From positions 124,001 through 188,000 of the forward strand of contig NZ_JACOPQ010000004.1 of the NCBI RefSeq assembly GCF_014287675.1: a stretch of 64,000 nucleotides of DNA, written 5' to 3'. Source of the DNA: Lawsonibacter faecis (GTDB taxonomy: Bacteria > Bacillota > Clostridia > Oscillospirales > Oscillospiraceae). A program made the translations under genes and the position numbers. Positions 17,162-25,256 of this stretch are shown here, piece by piece; within the stretch, counting starts at the first letter, position 1, and the number at the start of each line of letters is the position of its first letter. The notes beneath the pieces were generated by a model. It was not told the origin of the DNA, did no database searches, and saw only the letters and a list, made by a program, of their open reading frames with translations.

Positions 17162-17866
17162 TCACCGAAAACCTGCGTCAATTTCCGAAAATGTCATAGT
17201 CCGATTGAACTTCTCGCTGACCTTCCCCGGCAGGGCCTGCAGTTCCAGCATCCTGGCCCACAGATCCGGGTGGTGGTCATAGAGATGGCGGAGTTCCCGC
17301 TGTCTGGCGTTGGGGCAGAACCAGCAGCCGCCCCTGTCGGTGAAGTCATAGACAGGCGAAAGCAGCCCCGCCTCCCGGCAGAGCTGCTTTGCGTCCTGTT
17401 CCGTATAGCCGTATTTGTCCAGCAGGGAGACACGGCGCCCACCCAGCCGGAGCAGCCGCTCCTGCTCATCCCTGGCGATGCCGATGTACTGTACCGTGTC
17501 CGGCGGGAGGCTTTTCTGGTACCGCAAAATCGGTTTCAGTTTGCAGTCCCGCTGGACGGCGCATCGCCCACAGATGGGAAAAGAGCGGAGCAGGCCCTTT
17601 TTCGGCCCACGGGTGATCCGCCCGGTGAACAGCCCCACATAGGTCTGCGGTCCACGGAGGACGCGGATCTTTACGCCCATGCGCTCCAGTGCGGGGATGG
17701 CCGTGCCATAGATGAAGTCCCGGTGCTCCGGCACCTCGCCGGAGATATGGCTGTCAAACATCACTTCGCAGTACACCGCCTCATCCAACGGTTCCCCGTA
17801 ACGGAGCGCCAGCAGGATGGTGGCGATGCTGTCCTTTCCAAAGGAACAGGATGCTATATGTTTCAG
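17162..17866 (-). CDS. PAPS-reductase/ATP-pyrophosphatase-family protein, apparent CTG start
   Basis: A 234-residue protein. The ATP-binding PP-loop SFGKDS sits at residues 8-13, but only if translation starts upstream of every ATG, GTG and TTG in frame. A TGA closes the frame 9 bases before a CTG at 17866, and the peptide from there, MKHIASCSFGKDS, is what the family requires. That CTG overlaps the metK stop as CTGA. Cysteines in CGRCAVQRDC and GGCWFC suggest a metal or Fe-S site. The family includes PAPS reductases and the DNA-sulfur enzyme DndC, but no other dnd-like genes are visible. Substrate unknown. Confidence 0.78.
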   Translation of the reverse strand: MKHIASCSFGKDSIATILLALRYGEPLDEAVYCEVMFDSHISGEVPEHRDFIYGTAIPALERMGVKIRVLRGPQTYVGLFTGRITRGPKKGLLRSFPICGRCAVQRDCKLKPILRYQKSLPPDTVQYIGIARDEQERLLRLGGRRVSLLDKYGYTEQDAKQLCREAGLLSPVYDFTDRGGCWFCPNARQRELRHLYDHHPDLWARMLELQALPGKVSEKFNRTMTFSEIDAGFR

Positions 17867-19014
17867 CCGCCATCATCTCCGCACTCCAGCTCTGCACACA
17901 ACTCCGCAAACTTTCCAGCCTGCCCGGTCAGCTCCCACGGCAGGCTTGCCCTGGTGAAGTGGCCATAGTTGCAGGCGTCCGCGAAGATGGGCCGGTCCAG
18001 TTGTAGGGCGCGGATCATACCCGCGGGCGTGAGGTCAAAGAAACAGCGGACCGCCTGTTCCAGCAGTTCGTCCGGGTATGTGCCGGTGAGGTGGGTATCT
18101 ACATCCACAGCCACCGGCTCAGCCCGTCCGATGGCATAGGCCAGGGCGACCGTGCATTTCTCCGCGAGGCCGGCGGCCACAATGTTCTTTGCGATGCAGC
18201 GGGCCATGTAGGCGCCGCTGCGGTCCACTTTGGTCCCGTCCTTGCCGGACAGCGCGCCACCGCCGTGGGGCGCCAGCCCTCCATAGGTGTCCACCATCAG
18301 CTTGCGGCCGGTCAGCCCGGTGTCTGCCTCGATCCCGCCCAGCACAAAGCGGCCAGAGGGGTTGATGAGGATCTCCGTATCCTCATCCGCGGGGAAGATG
18401 CGGAGGGCGGGCTGAATGACAAACTCCAGCAGTTCCTCCCGCAGCCGGGACAGGTCCTTATCCTCCGCATGCTGACAGGAGAGGACGATGGCGGAGATCC
18501 GCCGGGGAACGCCGAAGGCGTACTCTACGGACACCTGCGCCTTTCCGTCCGGCCGCAGGCCGCTGATCCTGCCCATCGTCCGCGCACAGGCGAGCAGGGC
18601 GGTCAGGCGGTGGGCCAACACCACTGGCAGGGGCAGGAGGTTTTCCGTTTCGCTGCAGGCGTAGCCATACACGATCCCCTGATCACCGGCTGCGGTCTGT
18701 TCCCCGTGTTGTACTGCCTCTGCGATGTCTGGGCTTTGAGGCTGGATGAGGACCTCCACGTCAAAGTTCCTGCAGTTGTAGCCGGCCCGTCGCACCGTGT
18801 CGCGCACGATGGAAGGGATATCCGGGATCGTCAGCGCGGTGATCTCGCCGGCCACCACGAATTTGCCCGCCGTCGCCAGAACTTCACAGGCGACGCGGGC
18901 GTCGGGGTCGTGTTCCAGGCAGCAGTCCAGCACCGTGTCCGCTATGGTGTCGCACAGTTTGTCCGGGTGGCCTGCCGTGACGGACTCCGCTGTCAGAATG
19001 GTCTTATCTTTCAT
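17863..19014 (-). CDS. metK: S-adenosylmethionine synthetase on the mobile element
   Basis: A 383-residue enzyme making S-adenosylmethionine from methionine and ATP. Motifs are intact: ESVTAGHPDK at the N-terminus, GDQGIVYGYA near residue 115, TGLTGRKLMVDTYGG near residue 240 and GGGALSGKDGTKVDRS near residue 260. I chose ATG 19014 since AAGGA lies 6 bases before it. ATG 19020 would leave no spacing. A housekeeping gene on an ICE is unusual. Two DNA methyltransferases that use its product lie in the same transcript. It overlaps the DUF3846 gene upstream by 11 bases and the PAPS-like gene downstream by 4. Confidence 0.93.
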   Translation of the reverse strand: MKDKTILTAESVTAGHPDKLCDTIADTVLDCCLEHDPDARVACEVLATAGKFVVAGEITALTIPDIPSIVRDTVRRAGYNCRNFDVEVLIQPQSPDIAEAVQHGEQTAAGDQGIVYGYACSETENLLPLPVVLAHRLTALLACARTMGRISGLRPDGKAQVSVEYAFGVPRRISAIVLSCQHAEDKDLSRLREELLEFVIQPALRIFPADEDTEILINPSGRFVLGGIEADTGLTGRKLMVDTYGGLAPHGGGALSGKDGTKVDRSGAYMARCIAKNIVAAGLAEKCTVALAYAIGRAEPVAVDVDTHLTGTYPDELLEQAVRCFFDLTPAGMIRALQLDRPIFADACNYGHFTRASLPWELTGQAGKFAELCAELECGDDGG

Positions 19015-19384
19015 GCTCATTCCTTCTCTCTTTCTTTTTGGGGAGCGGGAACAGCATCTCTCGGCTGTACAGGGATTCATATTTTCGAAGCTGTTCCGGC
19101 GTCAAAGACACAAAGGTTTCCCCGCCGAGGCCGGCGAGGAAAAAGGTGCCGCACACGACATCATACGGATCCCCGTTTTCCAGCCGGAGGAGGCGGTTTG
19201 GCTGCAGGCCGGCAAACTTGCCGCTGCTGTTAAATATAAGCGCCACGGGATCCTCATAGGGGTATGTGGCGTCGATGTCCCCGCCGACAATCTCCTGCAT
19301 GGCCTGCAGGGTGTCTGGGATCTGCCGGGGATATGGCGGTTTCCCCGGCTCTACAACGAGGATTGTCAGATGGTTATCGCTCAT
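19004..19384 (-). CDS. DUF3846 protein
   Basis: A 126-residue protein matching DUF3846 (ILVVEPGKPPYPRQIPDTL, then YPYEDPVALIFN, then GTFFLAGL near residue 80). This family is common on clostridial mobile elements and its function is not known. The start ATGAGCGATAAC lies inside the previous gene's final codons. It ends in a basic tail, KKKERRNEHER, whose DNA carries the metK ribosome site. Confidence 0.8.
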   Translation of the reverse strand: MSDNHLTILVVEPGKPPYPRQIPDTLQAMQEIVGGDIDATYPYEDPVALIFNSSGKFAGLQPNRLLRLENGDPYDVVCGTFFLAGLGGETFVSLTPEQLRKYESLYSREMLFPLPKKKERRNEHER

Positions 19385-19772
19385 GGCAATCCTTCCTCTT
19401 GGCGGGAGCGCCCTGTTGACTGCTGCGGCCTGTATCCCGTTGCACAACTTCGCGCTCCCGTTCTATTTGTTGAAACATTTTCAGCGTTTCCCGAAATGCC
19501 ATATACTGCTGGATCCGTTTCGGGTCATCTGTAATTGTACGCACAGTTTCCCAAAAGGGACTCCCATGTAAGCTGACATCTTCCTGTACAACCAGCGCCG
19601 GCCGCTCGCCATTCTCCATTGTGACACGGCAATCCCGCAGATCTTCCGCATGGTCATAAACACCATACGCGATACCAACGATTTTCAATGTTTCCAGTGC
19701 ATCTACGGTTACGGAAAATCCTGTGGAATTCATGTGCAGTTCTCCCGTCAGAGAGATGGTTTTTCTTGCCAT
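19374..19772 (-). CDS. Hypothetical ICE accessory protein
   Basis: A 132-residue soluble protein, not recognised. It starts MARKTISLTGELHMNSTGF behind GAGAGG. The C-terminal 40 residues are helical and charged and end in KRKDCHER. The last codons contain the start of the DUF3846 gene. It belongs to the run of small accessory genes between 14.7 and 26.4 kb. Confidence 0.65.
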   Translation of the reverse strand: MARKTISLTGELHMNSTGFSVTVDALETLKIVGIAYGVYDHAEDLRDCRVTMENGERPALVVQEDVSLHGSPFWETVRTITDDPKRIQQYMAFRETLKMFQQIEREREVVQRDTGRSSQQGAPAKRKDCHER

Positions 19773-19790
19773 ACCGCGCCTCTCTTTCTC

Positions 19791-20333
19791 TTATCGCTCA
19801 TGGTGGCCCTTCTTCCTGCCTGGCTTTTCGCCGGAAAACAGATCCATTTCCTGCATGCGCTCGAAGTGCCGGGCTTGCCGCACCTCGTCGTGCACATTTT
19901 TCAGCGCAGCCTCCAGTTCCGGCACCGGCAGGCCGTTCTGGCGGTATCCCTCCAGAATGCCGCCATAGTAGGCGGGAGAAGGGATGGCGGGATCCCGCCA
20001 CAGTTCCCCGGTCATGATGTAGGCCATGACGGTCACGTCTTTTCCGTCACCGGTGCGGACCGTGATATCCTCTTTTTCGTACAGGCGCGGGTATCCCTCA
20101 TAGACGTCCAAGGATTGCTCACACTCCGTCGTCAGTTTCCACAGCAGGCCGTGGACCTGGCTGCCGGGCAGAGGCTCGATGGTGGCGACGCCGGTCCCGC
20201 GCCGGTTGCCGCGGAACAGCAGTTCATAGCCGTCCAGCACCGCAGGTCCAACCACTTGAGCGGCAGGACAGCGGATCGCCATCTGCTCCAAATTGATATT
20301 GCTGCCATAGGCAAAATACAGCCGTTCCGTCAT
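19791..20333 (-). CDS. Gamma-glutamylcyclotransferase (AIG2/GGCT-like) enzyme
   Basis: A 180-residue protein with the family start LYFAYGSNIN (residues 5-14) and the probable catalytic glutamate in DVYEGYP near residue 82. Such enzymes release 5-oxoproline from gamma-glutamyl amides. Two genes away lies an amidoligase. Published comparative genomics (Iyer and colleagues) linked the amidoligase family with AIG2-like cyclotransferases in bacterial neighbourhoods, as maker and remover of gamma-glutamyl-type bonds. ATG at 20333 has GGAG ahead. The basic tail ends in GRKKGHHER. Confidence 0.85.
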   Translation of the reverse strand: MTERLYFAYGSNINLEQMAIRCPAAQVVGPAVLDGYELLFRGNRRGTGVATIEPLPGSQVHGLLWKLTTECEQSLDVYEGYPRLYEKEDITVRTGDGKDVTVMAYIMTGELWRDPAIPSPAYYGGILEGYRQNGLPVPELEAALKNVHDEVRQARHFERMQEMDLFSGEKPGRKKGHHER

Positions 20334-20334
20334 A

Positions 20335-20583
20335 TCAGTTCTCCAAAATCGTGAGAGCGCCCACTTTCGCCAACTGGGCAAACATCATGCGGGCCTGCTG
20401 CTCCACATCCCCATCCGGCAGCGGGAAGTCCAGGCCGGTAGTTCGCATCACATTGTTCCGCAGAAACCAGATGTAGCTCTCCGTGTCAGGAAACTCCGTG
20501 GGGTCAAACACACGGGCGCGCAGCTGGTCCATGATCTCCGCCCCGGTACCGGACAGGATATCTTCTTCCATGCGGATCTTCAT
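20335..20583 (-). CDS. Small hypothetical protein between amidoligase and cyclotransferase
   Basis: An 82-residue acidic protein (MKIRMEEDILSGTGAEIMDQ...), predicted helical, not recognised. GAGAGG lies 8 bases before ATG 20583. It sits one base from the cyclotransferase gene. By position it could be a substrate or partner of the amidoligase, but nothing in the sequence proves this. Confidence 0.6.
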   Translation of the reverse strand: MKIRMEEDILSGTGAEIMDQLRARVFDPTEFPDTESYIWFLRNNVMRTTGLDFPLPDGDVEQQARMMFAQLAKVGALTILEN

Positions 20584-20587
20584 CTCG

Positions 20588-21550
20588 TCACCTCTCCATC
20601 TCTCGGTTCTTTTTCTTCTTTTTATTGACTTCGTAACTGTCCTTGTCGTAGCGCCAGGCGCGGTCACCGTCCAGGTTGGCCAGCAGATGGTCGCGGGTAT
20701 TCTTAAACTCCGGCCCATTGAGGCCCAGGCGCACCAGCCAGACACGGAAGGTGAACAGCTCATTGTCGCTGTGGGTTTTCCGCATGACGGTGCTGCGCTG
20801 GGCGATGGCCTGGGCGGACATGGCGAGGCACAGGTTGATGTACGCCGCGGCCCGGCCTGCATGGAGGGTGGAGTTGAAACAGCGCCACTCCACCGTGCCG
20901 CGATAGAACACCGAGTGCAGGTTTAAGGCATAATAGCGTGTCCAGTTGTAATGCTCTCCGGAACTGATATCCCCTTCATACCAAATGCGTTCCAACTGCG
21001 TCAGATCCTTGGTTTCTTCGGCAGAGAGGGTGCGGGCCTGCCGCAGCATGGGTTCCCGCACTTTTTGACAATATTCCCGCACCCTGTTTGGGTTCACCTG
21101 CAATGCCTTAAATAGAATATCTTCTTTGGAGTACATGATGCTCAGGAGGTTTTTCAGGCTCTGGCGGTTGTGGTTGGCAGCGTCCACATGGACATGGAGG
21201 CCGCAGGAGCTGTTGACCTTTGCCCCCGCATGCCGGACCTGCCGCACACACTCCTGAAACTTGGGCAGTTCTGCATAGGTGAGCTTTGGCGACACCATTT
21301 CAACTTTATACCGTCTGTCGTTTGTATGTTTATAGCCATCCAACGTCTTACACTCACCGTAGATACTGCCATCGCTCATCAGTTTCCATTCTTTGTTTTC
21401 TGTGTCTTTAACGACCCATGTATCATAGGCGCCACCTTTATACCGGGGCACTGTTCCAAAATAGTCCGCCAGCGCCTGCGCGGCCTGCTCGCGGGTGATG
21501 CCAGTCATCTCTACCTCGACGCCGAAATACTGGTCCTTCATCCCAGTCAT
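20588..21550 (-). CDS. Amidoligase-family enzyme
   Basis: A 320-residue protein. FGVEVEMTG at residues 9-17, VEMVSPKL and SSCGLHVHVD near residue 118 are the metal and substrate motifs of the glutamine-synthetase-like amidoligase family (Pfam amidoligase_2). These enzymes are predicted to form amide or peptide bonds with ATP. The start overlaps the cytosine methyltransferase stop (ATGA), with AAGGAGG 8 bases ahead. The tail is KKKKKNREMER. With the cyclotransferase it forms a predicted peptide-modifying or metabolite pair carried on the ICE. Confidence 0.85.
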   Translation of the reverse strand: MTGMKDQYFGVEVEMTGITREQAAQALADYFGTVPRYKGGAYDTWVVKDTENKEWKLMSDGSIYGECKTLDGYKHTNDRRYKVEMVSPKLTYAELPKFQECVRQVRHAGAKVNSSCGLHVHVDAANHNRQSLKNLLSIMYSKEDILFKALQVNPNRVREYCQKVREPMLRQARTLSAEETKDLTQLERIWYEGDISSGEHYNWTRYYALNLHSVFYRGTVEWRCFNSTLHAGRAAAYINLCLAMSAQAIAQRSTVMRKTHSDNELFTFRVWLVRLGLNGPEFKNTRDHLLANLDGDRAWRYDKDSYEVNKKKKKNREMER

Positions 21551-22704
21551 GCTGCCGCCTCCTTCCGCAGTTCTTCATCCACGGCCCGGATGCGCCGGCC
21601 AATGGCCTCGATTACTGTGACGGTGACGCTGTTGCCTGCCTGCTTGTAGGCTTGGGCATCTGAGTTGATGGCGAGGATCTTGTCGATCTGCTCATCTTCA
21701 AAGCCCTGCAGGCGCAGGCACTCTCTGGGCATCAGGCGGCGGATGCGTCCGCCGCGCTCTACAATGCCCTGTACACTGGCGGCATCATGGGCGACTCCAG
21801 CCCCGACCCGTCCGGCACGTGTGGAGCTGCCCGGATAGCCCAAGTCCACGCTGTCGCCGGGCACCGCTTCCTGATAACCTTTTCGGGTGGCTTCCTTGAT
21901 CAGCAGCGCCCCAGAGCGTTCCCCTTTGTGGTTGGACAGAGTTGTCTGACCATAGCGGGCGGTGATGCACCTGGCTTGCCGTGTCCGTTTCGGATGCCCT
22001 GCGCACAGATCTACAAAGGGCGCATCCGGCGGAAGCAGGTACAGCCCGGTTTTCACACCGAGGCCGCCACCGCCCGCCGTCTGGGTGCAGGCTACTCCTT
22101 CCGGGTCATAGACTCGGTGCCCTTGGGCGCCGCCGAGGAGTTGTATAAGAGCCTTCGCACCATTTCCGAAGACAGGTAATATTTTTCCGGCGAATCGGGG
22201 ATCAAGATAGCAGATAAGGAACACCCTTCGCCTTGACTGGGGGACTCCAAAATGTTTGCTGTTAAGCACAGACCATTCGACATGGTACCCCAGGTCAGAA
22301 AGCGCGGAGAGGATGGCCGCAAACGTCCTGCCGCCGTCATGGTTAAGCAGTCCTGGAACATTTTCGAGCAGAAGATACGAAGGCCGTCTGGCTTCAGCCA
22401 GGCGGGCAATTTCAAAGAAGAGAGTACCTCTTGCATCGTCAAATCCTTTTCTGCGGCCAGCGAGAGAAAATGCCTGGCAGGGGAATCCCCCGCATAAGAG
22501 GTCAAATTCGGGCAGGTCGTTGGGGTCAATGGTCCGGGCGTCTGGATAGTATCGTTCCTCCTTCCTGATGTCGTGGATCGCACGGTAACTGGCCTCGGCA
22601 TATTTGTCTATCTCGCAGTGTCCAACGCACTGGAAGCCGCCGGCGCGGGTCAGCCCCGCCCGAAAGCCGCCGATCCCGGCGAACATATCAAAATATCGAA
22701 TCAG
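21547..22704 (-). CDS. C5-cytosine DNA methyltransferase, apparent CTG start
   Basis: A 385-residue enzyme. Motifs are FAGIGGF (cofactor), GGFPCQAFS with the catalytic Cys near residue 76, LLLENVPG near residue 110, and QAGNSVTVTV near the end. The first ATG in frame (22686) would make the cofactor loop the N-terminus and has no ribosome site. The extra residues LIRYFD complete the first strand. They begin at a CTG (22704) that overlaps the previous stop as CTGA. A TGA 9 bases above closes the frame, and GGGAG lies about 10 bases ahead. No restriction enzyme is adjacent. Confidence 0.88.
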   Translation of the reverse strand: MIRYFDMFAGIGGFRAGLTRAGGFQCVGHCEIDKYAEASYRAIHDIRKEERYYPDARTIDPNDLPEFDLLCGGFPCQAFSLAGRRKGFDDARGTLFFEIARLAEARRPSYLLLENVPGLLNHDGGRTFAAILSALSDLGYHVEWSVLNSKHFGVPQSRRRVFLICYLDPRFAGKILPVFGNGAKALIQLLGGAQGHRVYDPEGVACTQTAGGGGLGVKTGLYLLPPDAPFVDLCAGHPKRTRQARCITARYGQTTLSNHKGERSGALLIKEATRKGYQEAVPGDSVDLGYPGSSTRAGRVGAGVAHDAASVQGIVERGGRIRRLMPRECLRLQGFEDEQIDKILAINSDAQAYKQAGNSVTVTVIEAIGRRIRAVDEELRKEAAA

Positions 22705-22997
22705 ATGGTATCATCTCCCTCCTGCAGCGCACGGAGAAAGCCGAGGACGTCCTCATCGACGGCCCCAGCCTGCTCCGGCTGCGTTGTGGTCTTTGTAAAG
22801 GAAACGCCTGTCAGTTCCTCCCGGATGGTTCTGCGGACGGCTTCCAGCAGTTCCTGCTGTTCCATGTAGCCGTTAATCATCCTGCACACGGCTTCCATAC
22901 GCTGTCCAGGCGCAACGGCGGACAGGCGCTCCCATGCGTCCCGCTGCTCCCGCTGGGCCAGGGAGAAGGAAAGGCTGAGCCGTCGCTTCTCAGGCAT
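22701..22997 (-). CDS. Small partner of the ParM-type actin, possible ParR
   Basis: A 98-residue protein (MPEKRRLSLSFSLAQREQRDA...), with a possible N-terminal ribbon-helix-helix beginning RLSLSF, a helical middle and an acidic C-terminus. Its start overlaps the ParM-like gene by 8 bases. In type II partition systems the adaptor ParR is a small DNA-binding protein encoded directly after ParM, so this is the best guess from position, size and fold. No family signature is visible. Confidence 0.5.
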   Translation of the reverse strand: MPEKRRLSLSFSLAQREQRDAWERLSAVAPGQRMEAVCRMINGYMEQQELLEAVRRTIREELTGVSFTKTTTQPEQAGAVDEDVLGFLRALQEGDDTI

Positions 22998-23919
22998 GGG
23001 CGCCGCTCCCCGACATCTGCCGTACAAGCCGTTCATAGCCCTTGGCGTTCAGGGATACGTCATCGAGGATCACGGGCCGGCACAGGCCGTTTGTGGCCGA
23101 AACACGGCGTTTCAGGAGCGCCGCTCCGCCTCCCATAAAAATAGCGGGCATGGCGCGGGTGTCCAGGCCGCACTCCGTGATAGCGGAGAGCAGGTTCTGC
23201 ACATACAGGTCCGCCTGGGCATGGATGATGCTTTTTGCCTCGTCCGGGAGACTGCTGACGTCGCCCCGCAGGACACACTCGATCTGCGCCGCTGTCAGGG
23301 AAAGGCCCAGGGCGCGCCGCACCTGTTCCCCGATCTCGTCGATGCAGCGGATCATGCCTAATTCCAGGCTGCGGCAGGTGGCGGCGTTGGGGAGGCGGTT
23401 GTCCAGACGCATCAGGTCCACCGTCCAGCCGCCGATGTCCGCCACTATGACGGACGGCTCGTCCAGCAGCTCCGTCTGTGTCAGCACGGCGGCATAGCCC
23501 TGGGGGAACAGTTTCACATCCCGGACGGTGACGGCATAGTCCCGGCCCTCGTAGCGAAAGGACACCGGCTTGCCGTCCCGCAGCAGATAGGCGCGGAACT
23601 TCTTCTTGTCCCGGCCAAAACTGGTCAGGGGCAGGCCGGCGGCCAAAATAACGGAGCAAGTGCGCTCGGCGCTGCGGCAGTCCATCTCCCTGGCGATGGC
23701 CGCCAGGGTCAGCAGATAGTAGTCCTCCGTCCGGGTCTTGTCTTTCTGCAGGGGCTGCCTGCCGCTGCCCACCACATAGTACGTTCCGCCGTATTCCAGC
23801 ACATTCTTCTGGGTGTACGGCTCATGCTCATAGGCCACCAGCCCCGAGGGGAAGGAACCGTGGACAGTTTTCATGGCCGCGTAGCCGTGGTCCACGCCGA
23901 TGGTGATGGAATCTTTTAT
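22990..23919 (-). CDS. ParM/StbA-type actin-like ATPase, apparent ATA start
   Basis: A 309-residue actin-fold protein. Phosphate loop 1 is IGVDHGYAAMKT, phosphate loop 2 is VIVADIGGWTVDL near residue 160, and the adenosine motif is FMGGGAALL near residue 265. The first GTG in frame (23895) would delete the first strand. The frame is closed by a TGA 9 bases above an ATA at 23919, giving MKDSITIGVDHGY. That ATA overlaps the previous stop as ATAA, and AAGGTGG lies just ahead. Such filaments segregate plasmids, and on an ICE they may stabilise the excised circle. Confidence 0.85.
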   Translation of the reverse strand: MKDSITIGVDHGYAAMKTVHGSFPSGLVAYEHEPYTQKNVLEYGGTYYVVGSGRQPLQKDKTRTEDYYLLTLAAIAREMDCRSAERTCSVILAAGLPLTSFGRDKKKFRAYLLRDGKPVSFRYEGRDYAVTVRDVKLFPQGYAAVLTQTELLDEPSVIVADIGGWTVDLMRLDNRLPNAATCRSLELGMIRCIDEIGEQVRRALGLSLTAAQIECVLRGDVSSLPDEAKSIIHAQADLYVQNLLSAITECGLDTRAMPAIFMGGGAALLKRRVSATNGLCRPVILDDVSLNAKGYERLVRQMSGSGAHA

Positions 23920-24572
23920 CGGGTGTCACCACCTTTCTCCGGTTTCTCCCGCTGATGCTTTGCCCACTCCAGCGGAAGGCAGAAACCGTACAGGGAAAAA
24001 TTCCAGACACAGGGATCCACATCGAATCGCTCTGTGCCGCCGTATTTGGCGCAAAGCCTTGGCATCATCTTGGGGAAGGCCCGCGGACCGCTGGGGACGT
24101 GGATACCGTCCCGATATACAACCTCGCTTTGGAGTTCATCTCGCAGTTTCAGATACCCGGCAGTATCGAGATCGCCATAGGCATCTTGCCCGGTCAAGTT
24201 GTGGTACACGTCGTTGCCAACATAGGCGATGCTCTCGAAGCTGCAATCTCCATATGGTTCCACATCCGCCAGCGTGTCCGGATCCCGCAGCGCGTTCAGG
24301 TATACCGCTTTGCCCTGGGCGATCAGCCAAGCCCGGAAATCAATGAATCCCTCCAGCGTGCAGCCGTTTTCCTTGATGATACTGGCCGCATCCCATAGGC
24401 CGAACGGCTCTGCCAAGTCCATGTAAGCCTGAAATATATTGTGAAATTGCCGCGCGGCCCCGGTCCCCATTATCAAAAGGCCGTCCCGCAGATGCTCCGT
24501 TATGGCGTCCATATCCTGACCGCAGGCGGTTTTCGCCTCCTGAATCAGCGCCCAGAAGGTATCCTTGCTCAT
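23916..24572 (-). CDS. DUF4240 protein
   Basis: A 218-residue soluble protein. FWALIQEAK at the N-terminus and SFESIAYVGNDVYHNLTG in the middle match the DUF4240 family, which has no known reaction. The last codons supply the SD and overlap the ParM-like start. The ribosome site of its own ATG is weak. Confidence 0.72.
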   Translation of the reverse strand: MSKDTFWALIQEAKTACGQDMDAITEHLRDGLLIMGTGAARQFHNIFQAYMDLAEPFGLWDAASIIKENGCTLEGFIDFRAWLIAQGKAVYLNALRDPDTLADVEPYGDCSFESIAYVGNDVYHNLTGQDAYGDLDTAGYLKLRDELQSEVVYRDGIHVPSGPRAFPKMMPRLCAKYGGTERFDVDPCVWNFSLYGFCLPLEWAKHQREKPEKGGDTR

Positions 24573-24592
24573 CCCATTGTCAGGTTTCTGTT

Positions 24593-25255
24593 CTATCGCT
24601 CAGCACCTTCCTTCCATTTTTCTTTTTGTTTGCCCGTCTGACGCTCCTGCTTCTGGGGCAGAAGGTCCTGAAAGCCCAGGTCATGCAGTACCCGCGTATA
24701 GAGCTGCTTTTCAAAGGCCCGGTATTCCGGGGCAGCGGTATCCACATCCAGCAGGACAGCCTTTTCACAAGTCGTGCCGGGCACGACCTCCCACCGGACG
24801 GCGTGGAACCGCAGGGCGGTCAAGTACTGCAGGAGCTGGTGTCCGTCAGCATAGTCAAAAACACCGCGGTTGTCCTCATAGGGGAACTCGCCGGGAATGT
24901 TGGGATAGCCGGAGATCGCCAGGGCGGCGTCGTAGAGGCGGAAACCGCCCTCATCAAAATCCGGGGCAATGGTGTCGTAGAACCGCCGGAGCTGCTCCGT
25001 ACTGTCCAGGGCCGGATAAAAGGACGCAAAGGCTTTCTTCAGCGTTTCCACTATCTGGCGCTCCTGATTAGCGGCATATTCCTTACTGCAGCTCTCCTGG
25101 TAGTATTCATCAATGAGCGGTTCCAGTTCATTGATCTTGCTCTGGAGCTGCGCGCATTCCATTCGGCTGAGGTCCAATTCGGCGTTGGATTCCTCCAACG
25201 CCTGCCGCAGAGCGGGGTAGTCCCGAACCGCGGCGATCAGGTCCCTGACTTTCAT
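24593..25255 (-). CDS. Hypothetical protein with coiled coil
   Basis: A 220-residue protein, not recognised. Residues about 15-75 form a likely coiled coil (ELDLSRMECAQLQSKINELE). The middle is acidic and aromatic. The tail is GKQKEKWKEGAER, one of the basic Glu-Arg-stop tails of this gene train. Its start lies 2 bases from the previous stop. Confidence 0.65.
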   Translation of the reverse strand: MKVRDLIAAVRDYPALRQALEESNAELDLSRMECAQLQSKINELEPLIDEYYQESCSKEYAANQERQIVETLKKAFASFYPALDSTEQLRRFYDTIAPDFDEGGFRLYDAALAISGYPNIPGEFPYEDNRGVFDYADGHQLLQYLTALRFHAVRWEVVPGTTCEKAVLLDVDTAAPEYRAFEKQLYTRVLHDLGFQDLLPQKQERQTGKQKEKWKEGAER

Positions 25256-25256
25256 G

